Assembly: GCF_001625305.1 (NCBI RefSeq)
Contig: NW_017803379.1
Span: 2,816,704-2,880,703, forward strand
Direction of reading: 5' to 3'
Origin: Branchiostoma belcheri
Lineage: Eukaryota > Chordata > Leptocardii > Amphioxiformes > Branchiostomatidae
Length of the DNA stretch: 64,000 bases
Part shown: in pieces, positions 36,401 to 45,490 of the stretch
How the letters are laid out: every line of letters starts with the position of its first letter
Position numbering within the stretch: position 1 is the stretch's first letter
Notes under the pieces: model-generated
Told to the model about the DNA's origin: nothing
What the model saw: only the letters and a program-made list of their open reading frames with translations
Database searches by the model: none
Translations under genes and position numbers: made by a program

Positions 36401-38566
36401 TTTGTTTTCCTTGTTATTGTTAATATTTTGTTTTAATCGTTAATTCTTATGTTAATTATTTAATCAGTTTAATCTGTAACATCTACCTGAATTACAGGTA
36501 TAAGACTTTTGTTTAATTTCGTTTTAGTTAGTTTATACACCTCAGTTATTATTTCTGTGTCTTGATTTTGTTTAATTAATCATTGTTTAATTATTTCATT
36601 GTTTAATTTTGATGTTTAATTTAAATATGTTTTGTCATAAGTTATCTTTGCTTGGGGTAGGCCTCTAGAAAAACCACCCAGGTTTCTGGCCTACCCCGCA
36701 CATTCTTTGATTATTATTATTTGATTGTGTAATTGTTTTTAATATACGTGCAAATGGTAAATAAAAAAAAAAAAATAAATAAATAAAGCTACATGAACAT
36801 TTTCAACTGAAGAGATATGTTGTGTATAAAGTGCCTTTCTAAGGGTTCAACAAGGGCACAACATTGGGGGACTGCTAGGGATTCAAACCCAGAACCTTTA
36901 GACTCTAAGTCAACAACTCTAACTACAAGACCATCTTGCCACCTGTGTAGGTTGGATTGCCATGCTTGGTGCTATCTGGTTACTGGTTCTGGCTGACTAC
37001 AAGGACCTGGAGATGATCATGCACAGAGTGGAATGGTCCACTCTCCTTTTCTTCGCTGCACTCTTTGTACTGATGGAGGTAATTTCAAACATTCTAAGCT
37101 AGTTACATGTAGCCTAATGGAACTTGAATTAGTTATCTTCAGTTGATAGTTTTAGTTTAGTTAGTTGATGCAGTTCACCATTGATATGCTAAATGCTGGT
37201 AGATACACTGGTAGCATGAAAGATTTATAAAAGATGGTACTGATATTCTCTAGAATCATATCTATTTGAATGTCTAATTTCAACTTTCATTTCGAATTTC
37301 AATCAGGCTCTGCATGAACTTGGCCTTCTAGACTGGATTGGACAGAGGACGGCTGAGCTTATTAAGGTAGAGAGTATTTCTTAACTTTGTGCATTACTAT
37401 AATCAAGGGATTGTTCTCTTAGTTTTCTTCCAGTCACTCTGGTTTTCTTCCTTAGACTGACTTAGCGAGACTTGTCACACATGGGCTTCTTTGAAGAGTG
37501 ACATCAACACTGGGTCAGAGAAGCCATGTGACAAGTCTCACTGGGTCAGTTTGTTGAAGAAGACCAGAGTGACAGGTCAAAAATCTGAGCCCTATACTGG
37601 GTTGCTGGTTTCAACATTTTCCATACTCCAAATATATTTTATCAAGTTAATCACACAGTAATGACTCTCTCTAGGGTGTACCCGATGACAACCAGCTGGC
37701 CGTGGCGATTATCCTGATCCTGTGGGTGTCGGCCGTGGCGTCTTCCTTCATCGACAACATCCCCTTCACCACCGCCATGATCCCCATCATCATCAGCCTG
37801 GCCGACGACCCCGGCCTCAACCTGCCGCTCCGACCGCTGGTCTGGTCCCTCGCCTTCGGAGCTTGTTTGGGAGGTACTGAACCTTGTTTACATCATAAAA
37901 AGTTGTGTTTTGTTTGAAGGTTCTCTCACTGCTTAGCCTTAGGTTATCATTACTCTGACCTTCCTAGCCAGAGGGGGAAATGGATGAAACTTGCAGTCAC
38001 CTGTGCAGCAGCCAAATGATTATGATGGTGAAGAATTACTCTTTGTCATGCTCTAAGGTACGACAGAGTTACAGAGTTACAGAGAAGTCTCACATTTTAT
38101 TTCCTAGGGAATGGCACGTTGATTGGTGCATCAGCCAATGTGGTGTGTGCAGGCCTTGCCGAGCAGAGAGGTTATGGCTTCTCCTTTGTGGAGTTTTTCA
38201 AGTAAGTCATTTTTCCTCAGTTGTCTTGGTTGTCAGCTCAGTTTGTCCTAATATAGCAGGTCCATTGTCATATCAAATCCATGATCTCTAACTCTAAGGC
38301 CCAACCATTTTTGTTTCTTGCATTTTCTAATACCCACTAGCTTTCTAGGAGACCCATACATGTAGATATTATTAAATACTTTGTGGGTATCCTAGCAAAT
38401 AGGATTTTGTTAAACTTGTTTTTTTTTCTCTTGTAGGATTGGTTTTCCCATGATGGTTGTGACAACGCTGGTGGCCATGATCTACCTCCTGATCTGCCAC
38501 GGCGTGATCGGCTGGGACGTCCCGACAAACAGCACACCGCCGCTGTTCTCACAGTCTGTGGTGTAG
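30458..38566 (+). CDS. OCA2: P protein, melanosomal/lysosomal anion transporter homologue
   Basis: Complete orthologue of OCA2: 833 aa from this ATG (human about 838), ArsB/NhaD ion-transporter superfamily. In vertebrates it acts as an anion conductance that raises melanosome pH. Coding exons: 30458-30744, 30937-31104, 31359-31416, 31588-31660, 31918-32066, 32370-32464, 32680-32836, 33188-33325, 33637-33693, 34054-34178, 34529-34667, 35102-35234, 35465-35612, 35844-35898, 36090-36198, 36951-37078, 37307-37366, 37675-37873, 38108-38201, 38437-38566. Seen: cytosolic N-terminus with acidic dileucine sorting motif E60-RSP-LL, TM1 near 155-171, a lumenal loop with sequons (NVT, NAT), then [43 protein letters not shown], a second half with [15 protein letters not shown] and [15 protein letters not shown]. 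The start ATG at 30458 has a good Kozak context (gcgccATGg); an in-frame ATG at 30437 would add seven residues. Confidence 0.96.
32300..32380 (+). repeat. Duplicated splice-acceptor segment in OCA2 intron 5
   Basis: TTGCAGATCTTGGCCA occurs at 32300-32315 and again at the true exon 6 start (32365-32380). Splicing to the first would give [13 protein letters not shown] and a stop, so it is a decoy acceptor. Confidence 0.6.
34766..34830 (+). repeat. Dispersed repeat (family R1), OCA2 intron 11
   Basis: CTGTATCTGTATAGCCAGTG followed by gcataacatacgagctttgcagg, a diverged member of the family at 5611-5725. Confidence 0.5.
36250..36792 (+). mobile_element. 3' end of a LINE, OCA2 intron 15
   Basis: One frame reads [15 protein letters not shown], resembling the last residues of many LINE reverse transcriptases. 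It is followed by an AT-rich 3' UTR, a hairpin with arms GGGGTAGGCC and GGCCTACCCC (36653-36700), and a terminal A-rich tail with AATAAA repeats near 36765-36787. A 5'-truncated copy. Confidence 0.6.
36810..36942 (-). mobile_element. tRNA-derived SINE, OCA2 intron 15
   Basis: On the - strand, GTGGCAAGATGGTCTTGTAG resembles an A-box region and GGTTTGAATCC (36879-36889) is a pol III B box. Downstream, TTAGAAAGGCACTTTA resembles the conserved central domain of deuterostome SINEs. The SINE head ends about 8 bp before the exon 16 acceptor. Confidence 0.65.
37433..37573. mobile_element. Foldback element (family 2), OCA2 intron 17
   Basis: The left arm GTCACTCTGGTTTTCTTC.. and right arm ..GAAGAAGACCAGAGTGAC are inverted repeats of about 50 bp, with internal AGACTTGTCACA / TGTGACAAGTCT also paired. 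The centre is GAGTGACATCAACACTGGGT. A one-armed relative lies at 60667-60750 in KIF3A. Confidence 0.78.
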
Positions 38567-39173
38567 GACAGTACAGCACTACCATTGTTCACCATGTATG
38601 TACACTATAGGATAGCACAGCTAAAGTAGTACTGTGACAGTACTCCTGTTCAGTCTGTTACAGTCTTCTACAGATCAGCCATATGCCTTTCTAAGAACTG
38701 TGTCCTACCTACATGCCTCATTGCCTGACCAAATCATAATTCTACATTCAACACTGTCATTGTTGACCACTCAAGCTGCTATTGAAATTCAGGTTTGATG
38801 TTGAAGGGACCAAGTTCAACACTCAGGATGGCCAAAAGTCACTGTATTGCCTTTTGAGAAAAAAGTGGAAGGAATCTAGCTGTTCATCAAAAGGACTAAA
38901 TGTCAATGTTCTAAAATGTCTTACCAGTATAGTAGCTGGTACTGTAATATATTTGTGAATATGATTTTGTAATTTTCTGATCACTATTTTTATTTTGTCA
39001 CTTTGTACTTTTATCTTCCAACAAATACATGACTGTCTTGGTACCAAAGAGAAAGTGAGGAATACTGTAAGCTATAATATTGACCATATCATCATCCATC
39101 ATTGTATCTCTGTTATTTTGACCAAGACACTCATAATCAAGAGAGTTATCTTAAGGAAGAGCTGAAATCATAA
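38567..39173. other. OCA2 3' UTR and flank
   Basis: No ORF or repeat recognised. I see no clear AATAAA in the first 500 bp. Confidence 0.4.
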
Positions 39174-39542
39174 TTTTTTACCATTTTCGCATGCGCGAAA
39201 ATGGTAACTCAGACGAGATTGAGATTGGATGGATGGATGGATCAACGGTTCCACCCTTCAACGGCCATGCAGACATGCTAAGTCACCGCATGTCGCTAGA
39301 TGTCGTTGTTGCGACGGCCATGCAGACATGCTGAGTTGCCGCATGTCGCTAGATGTCGTTGTTGCGAGTGCACTTTTTACCATTTATGCCTTGGACGTTT
39401 GTATACTTTCCATTATGGTTGCTAATTTCAAAATCATAGTTCTATTAATGTTGCATAACAAAGCTGCTGACAAAACAAACTTAATTTGTCTTGAACAATA
39501 ACTTGATTTTATTATTTGCCAAAAATGTTGATAAAGACATGT
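39174..39542. repeat. 370-bp repeat, copy 1
   Basis: It starts with a 13-bp hairpin TTACCATTTTCGC-ATGC-GCGAAAATGGTAA, then a GGAT tetramer run and two tandem copies of a roughly 54-bp unit (GGCCATGCAGACATGCT.. CGCATGTCGCTAGATGTCG). It is almost identical to 39889-40258. It ends against an assembly gap. Confidence 0.85.
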
Positions 39543-39562
39543 NNNNNNNNNNNNNNNNNNNN
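39543..39562. other. Assembly gap (20 N)
   Basis: Exactly 20 N, the same size as the gap at 61553-61572, so the length is a placeholder. Confidence 0.97.
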
Positions 39563-39888
39563 CAAAACACGCCTTTGTACGTCCTATATTTTCGTTCTAC
39601 CCACGTATTTGTATATTTACAGGCAGTTTTAAACCTTACGAAAGTCGCAGTACTTTTGTTGTGTCAATGAAGTTCTACATCTATTTCTGTTAAGGCCATG
39701 TTGATTTGATTATATGGATGACATTCTCCGGGAGCCCCAAAACTGATGCGCGCGTGTGAATAAAAAAAAAGTTTTGCAAAAGTTGTTTTCATTATGAAAT
39801 CTACGTGGTCTTGAGGGTTGAACAAATTGGACAGAATATGGTTTGGCGAATAATCTAGTCTTCAAGTTCATTTCTTTACAATTCCGTC

Positions 39889-40258
39889 TTTTTTACCATT
39901 TTCGCATGCGCGAAAATGGTAACTCAGACGAGATTGAGATTGGATGGATGGATGGATCAACGGTTCCACCCTTCAACGGCCATGCAGACATGCTAAGTCA
40001 CCGCATGTCGCTAGATGTCGTTGTTGCGACGGCCATGCAGACATGCTGAGTTGCCGCATGTCGCTAGATGTCGTTGTTGCGAGTGCACTTTTTTACCCAT
40101 TTATGCCTTGGACGTTTGTATACTTTCCATTATGGTTGCTAATTTCAAAATCATAGTTCTATTAATGTTGCATAACAAAGCTGCTGACAAAACAAACTTA
40201 ATTTGTCTTGAACAATAACTTGATTTTATTATTTGACAAAAATGTTGATAAAGACATG
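39889..40258. repeat. 370-bp repeat, copy 2
   Basis: Near-identical to 39174-39542; the offset is 715 bp, with only a few single-base differences and two extra bases. The flanks differ. This is either a recent element or an artefact of merging two haplotypes around the gap. Confidence 0.85.
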
Positions 40259-40847
40259 TCTATAATCACAGTAATCAAGGATTTTAATAAACTGCATAAA
40301 TTATGTCAATGAGCATTAGCAGTGTGGATTAGTCTAGATGTTCAGATTTCCATTAGCCGGCAGTCCAGAGGGTCACACGTCCGACCAATCAAGGCGCTGC
40401 AGGCAAAGCTTATTAAAAGCCTCCTTTTCAGGCGTTCCCGGATCGGTGTTTTGTGTGTGTGTGTGGTTGGGGGGGGTGTTTCTTTTCTGACCAAACGTAG
40501 ATCGCACGCAATAGAAGCTCCGGCCTACATAGCTGTCCGTGGAACTATTGATATTACCTGGGTGCCTAACTTTCACCAACATGTCTTTGTATTTAGGAAA
40601 TTAATTAATTAATGAGTGAGTGTTTAATTAACTTAAATAGGTATTGCATTGTTTCGCAAGGTATTTTCCATTGACAATTTTTAATGGATCAGGTTGATCA
40701 GATGATATAATGTAAACAATTATATATGATTAGTAAAAGATGACTTTTGAAGTTCTCTTCGAGTATTATTTTAGGGTTGAATCAGGGTCAACGCGAAAAA
40801 AAATCATGATCCGGTGATCGACATCATGCCCCCCCGCACACTTCATG

Positions 40848-40950
40848 TATTCAGTGTTCTAAATACCCGTCTTCAGTCTGCAATTTGCAGATAGATTTTC
40901 AAGATTTCAGGATAAAAATTACACAATCTGCAATTTGAAGAATGAAAAAA
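40848..40950. repeat. Dispersed repeat (family R2), copy 1
   Basis: CAGTGTTCTAAATACC..CAGTCTGCAATTTGCAG ATAGATTTTCAAGATT.. shares about 100 bp with 52672-52770. It has no coding content. Confidence 0.65.
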
Positions 40951-40977
40951 AAACTATGGTCCTCACAACTTCATATT

Positions 40978-41400
40978 CCCTTTGTTTGACCCGCCCGGCG
41001 CCCAAATCCCGCTGCGATTCAAGCCGCGGCGGCTTCCCGAGCCATGCAAATAAACCTAGTCCTGACGCCACAGCCTCCGATTTCCACCGAGCCAGCCCCG
41101 AGCGCATGCCGAGAGCGAGGGATGTGGCTCAGATTTCCGACGATTTCCTTATTTCGATCATTCGGAAGACTTCGGGTAGCAAACAAAATGGCCGCCATGC
41201 ACATGATTTTATACTAGTAGCTTCGCTTCTCAACCGAAATGAGGAAGTTTAACCTCATTTGCAGACTTTAGCGGCCATGGAGTTGATTTGGGGAAGTGCT
41301 GAGACGCGATTTCGCTACGGCATATGGGATTTTGCCGCGGAGGGAGTTACGTACGCCGGCAAAAACTTGCTTCAGCGATCGGCTCCAGAAAATTTTTCTT
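40978..41400. other. GC-rich, CpG-rich block in the intergenic region
   Basis: It contrasts sharply with the AT-rich surroundings and contains AAATGGCCGCCATG, a YY1-like site. It could be the promoter or first exon of an unrecognised gene, or an old transposon. Confidence 0.35.
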
Positions 41401-41534
41401 TATGCTGCCGCTCAAGTCTTCGAAGGTGGTTTAACGAAGTTTATATAAATAATAAAGCCACTTTGCGTAGATCGATCTCCGTTTTCTTGCGATGGTATGA
41501 AAATTCAAGTACAGTATATTTTCAAAACGTTTGA
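41276..41534 (+). CDS. Uncertain ORF, 85 aa, in the GC-rich block
   Basis: ATG in gcggccATGg context, starting MELIWGSAETRFRYG and rich in Arg, Trp and aromatic residues. I do not recognise it. No splice partners are evident and the 3' half is AT-rich. It could be the first exon of a gene, a transposon fragment, or chance. Confidence 0.15.
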
Positions 41535-41855
41535 TATTTCTTTGTTCGTTGCCACATGTTGTTTATTTATCTTATTGTCATGTACAGTTACCAGCGTGAG
41601 TCTGAGTCGAGCCATTGTTCTTATGTGGCCGTTAGCACATGTTGTTTAAACAGACAGCAACATTGAAGAAAAGAACCGAGTTAACAGACATCGGCACGTT
41701 CCTTGAAGTCAGGTTTCCCGCCGTATTTAAATAAGAAATGTGTGGGCCCGCGGCGTTTTGAAAAGACGCGACGCGCTTTGGAAAGACCCCGCGCCGTGGC
41801 TCATTCAAATTCGCTACATTTTTTGCTAAGTTTAATGTCTTCACCCACGATTTTT

Positions 41856-41927
41856 GACCGTCAATGTTGACGGTAAGGACTTAAATTTTTACCGTCCGAC
41901 GGGAAAAAATACCGTCAATTGACGGTA
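41856..41927. repeat. Cluster of three palindromes built on ACCGTC/GACGGT
   Basis: GACCGTCAATGTTGACGGT (41856-41874, imperfect), ACCGTCCGACGGG (41891-41903), and the perfect 18-bp palindrome TACCGTCAATTGACGGTA (41910-41927). Likely part of a repetitive element; otherwise a protein-binding site array. Confidence 0.6.
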
Positions 41928-41959
41928 AAACGGGCGCTGGCTAAAGCCCTGGTTGAATG

Positions 41960-43639
41960 TCACGAGGTTTGTAAACTTAGATGTTGGGGACAAAGCCATA
42001 GAAGAGATTTTGAATAAAATTATATATATATATATTAACGTTACTTATAATTTAAGTTAAAATGTACTTTTGTGTCTCATTTTTTTATTCTGTTAAAAAG
42101 ACTCTTAAAAGAGAGAAAACAGGTTATAAACTGTTATATACTTGATTTTTGTAATGTTTTAAACTTAAAGAGTTGAAGTATAGAAGTGCATGTTCTCTCA
42201 TTATATACAATGTTGATGAGAACTAGAACCATTTATATAACTTAGGTAAATTGAAATGCTAGGATGGGGAAAATGTTCGTAAAAACTGTAAGCCTGTAAG
42301 CGGCGAAAATGGTCAGCTTTTGCAGAAGCACTTGTTTTATAGATTTGTTTTAAAAATCGGAGGTTGATGGTTTTGTGTAATAGCATTGTATGTGGGTAGC
42401 CAAGGCATAAATGTACAGCTGCAATATAAGGGTATTAAAACTTTGGTGCCTGTTTGAAACTCAGATGTCAATAACAAGAGAAATATGATAATGAACTATC
42501 ACAATGTCATGTGGACTGTTAGATGGATGATGTTTTCCAGTAACTTTACACATTGGTTCATCTGATAATACATGTACTACAATGTATGTACACAGGAATC
42601 TACACAATGGCATCAGACCAAATGTCAATATAGAAATGTGTTACAAATACATTTTGTACATTCAACTTGTTTGTCCCTTGTGTCAACTCTATTGAAAATG
42701 GCCAAGGGAAAGCACAGGCAGGTTTGAGTGTTTGACACAGAAGCTACAGATACCACAGAAAATAAAGCCTGAAACCTATCATTTTGTCTGATATGGTCTC
42801 ATTTAATAATAAGTCAAAGATACTTTTATGAATTATCATAATAATTATATACCTCAGTAATTATCCCACAATACCACCAGAAATTTTCTATTCAAAACCA
42901 TCCAAGATATCTACAACATATCACATAATTTAAACCACTTTGTGGCAAATATGCTATATTAATACATCATACTTTACTCAGTACATTATATTTCCTTACA
43001 AATACCAATTTACAGGTGCTGAACACATCTGGTAATGCTCCAAGTACAACCAAATTGGTAATATTGATTCAGAATAACTTAACTGTTCAGCCATCAAAAT
43101 ATACTATATCAAATGAAACGGCAATAAAATGTCACGAGAATTCAATGTTTCTGAACTTGGGACAGACAATGTTGCAGACTTGATATGCACATCAGATTCT
43201 ACATAAATCGTCAAGTTGCTTCTGAATCAATCTTTCCAAGATATTATGTAATCTTGTAATTCATATTTACAAAGTTAATCAGATCATTTCATACTGTATT
43301 TACAGTTACTGTTGTCATCCTGCCTCCAAAGACAATGGCACATGTGCTAGTTTCTAATGGCGATACTGAAAAGAAAAAGACTTTCCAATAATCCACAGGT
43401 TTCCCGAAACTACCACAAAAATCTTTAAATCTTACAAAGAAACCTACCATCATGCCTGATTATTGCACTTTTGTACAATAAACAGTTTCTTTGACCAGAA
43501 ATACCAAATCTGACAAAATAATACATCAACTGACGAGGAAGGTTATTTGTACATAGCAGCAAGGATTGCTATCAGAGTAGAGAAAACCACCTCTGATTGA
43601 CTTGAGAGTGATCTCTACTTTCATACTGTGAGAGTATTG
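41960..43639. other. Intergenic DNA, nothing recognised
   Basis: AT-rich, with only short stop-rich ORFs on both strands. I see no repeat or gene signal. Confidence 0.5.
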
Positions 43640-43642
43640 TTA

Positions 43643-44968
43643 GGCCACACCAATTTAATTTGTTGGTTCTCGGAATCGCCGCTTCAAAAAATCGCAAAAT
43701 GAAAAAAAAAAAAAAAATTAATTCTACCCCAAAGCCCCGGACGTCGGGGAACGTGTGTTTCACTGTTTGGGGACTCCCCAGTACAGCGTGGCTGGCACCA
43801 GTTTTCCTGGTAAAAATACAATATTAGTGCCAATGAAAAGCGTGTCCATTTGTAAGAAAACCCATTAAAAGTCCCCAGATACCGTTATCTTGGCAGAGAA
43901 AGCGGTAAATAGCTTATTTTCTTGATGAAACATCGGGCCGCTGGCGTCTTTCTAATCCGATCCGCCATCTTTCTTTGTTCATTTTAAACTCTCGGCCCAA
44001 CTCTCGCGAGACTTGATATCCTTATATCATTAGCGAGGTCAGGTGACGAGGTATCTTACGTACAAGTGAGCTAAGTGGGCGTTTCAAAATGTTCCCAGAA
44101 TAGGCTTATTGTTTGGGGGATTCTGAACTGCAATCTGACTAATTTGGCTAATTTTTGAGGGGAAAATAGAGGAAACAATATTCTAAACAGCCTCAAAGGT
44201 GACATTGTTGGCAAAGCTGGTATTTGAAATGAGATTCTCCCTCGTGGCCGAGGCGCGCATTGGCCAAAGAGGTTTGACAATGTGTGACTAATTTTCTACC
44301 CTCAGGAAATCTGACTTTGACAAACTTGGCCCGAATTTTCTTCACGGGTCACATGATTAACACTGTGCTAGATTGTTTTTATATAGCTTAACTTTAAAAT
44401 AGGATAGAAAAGTTTCTTTAAAGGTAAGACATTGTGTCGAAATTTGTCTTACCAAAATTTTGAAGCCATTTTTTGTTTTGATGATGGTCCCTTTTATGTT
44501 TTCTACTCTGTATAGTAAAGGAGGTGTTTAGTTGAATGAATCCTTTATTATGTACATGAGCTTTAATCATTGTAACTACTTCTGACTTACACTTGTATAA
44601 GTTGAAAATTGTAAGAAATAGTTCAACATTGTCAAGTTTCATTAGCAGTAAATACTGTCCAATATTGTCTAACATATCACTTGACATAAAATTGCCTAAT
44701 AATTTTATTTATTAGGAAATAAAAGATTTCCTTGCTGAAATTATGAATACCATAATACACATTGTGCCCACGCCGTGCCTGCCGTGTGGCCTCGCTGCAG
44801 TAGGTCCCCCTATGCTGTGAAAAAATCCTGGTGAGAACCCTGCATAGGCTATAAAACAGCGATGTTTTAGCATGTATACTAGCATGGGCATGTTTTTTTT
44901 TTTTCGCCCTGTCGCTTTACATTTTTCATGAAAAAATCCGAGAACCAACAAATTAAATTGGTGTGGCC
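43643..44968. mobile_element. Non-autonomous DNA transposon, 1.33 kb, TTA target duplication
   Basis: Terminal inverted repeats of 32 bp begin GGCCACACCAATTTAATT (left) and end AATTAAATTGGTGTGGCC (right). They are flanked by TTA at 43640-43642 and 44969-44971. A 3-bp TTA duplication suggests the PIF/Harbinger superfamily. A-rich tracts follow the TIR at both ends. The interior has only short ORFs and no DDE transposase or Myb-like protein, so it needs a transposase supplied in trans. Intact ends suggest moderate age. Confidence 0.82.
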
Positions 44969-45490
44969 TTAAGTTAGTATGGGTTTGATGTTTTTCCAGT
45001 ATCTCGATAGAGTAGTAATATTAACCTCTACTTAACATGTTGATAAAAAAGGAATCAAACATCATACATATTAAGAACACGAAAGACGTAATTCTTACCA
45101 TCACCAAGCATCTACACCTCCATGACTTAGAATAAAACATCAAAAGAATTGTCTTCCAAAACGTTTTCTGTTGCAATGGCAAGATACAAAAATGAATATG
45201 CAAGTAAGAGGAACAGATATGACTGTAGCACTTAAATCACAGTCTGGTACCATGGCAAGTACTGCAGCAGAAACTGCAGTAAATTTTGCTGCTGCAGCAG
45301 GGCATTGCAAATTTTTGCAATTTAAATATTGCAGCACAAAGTATTGCATTTTCACCTCTTAGAGGGTTATAATTGTAGTATCTTCATCATACTTGCAAAA
45401 GAAATATTACAACAGCTGTACATGTAACAGGTCATATTGCATTCAGTGTCGTTGGTCCCACACAAGTTGCTAAACGTTATGCACTAGTTT

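Noticed and set aside
36842-36945. Possible tRNA gene on the - strand
   Set aside because: B-box and a rough A-box are present, but no acceptor-stem pairing was apparent and SINE-like sequence follows, so it is a tRNA-derived SINE.
45171-45362. 63-aa + strand ORF with an Ala-rich middle
   Set aside because: Made by a GCTGCAGCAG low-complexity stretch; no splice or start context and no family likeness.
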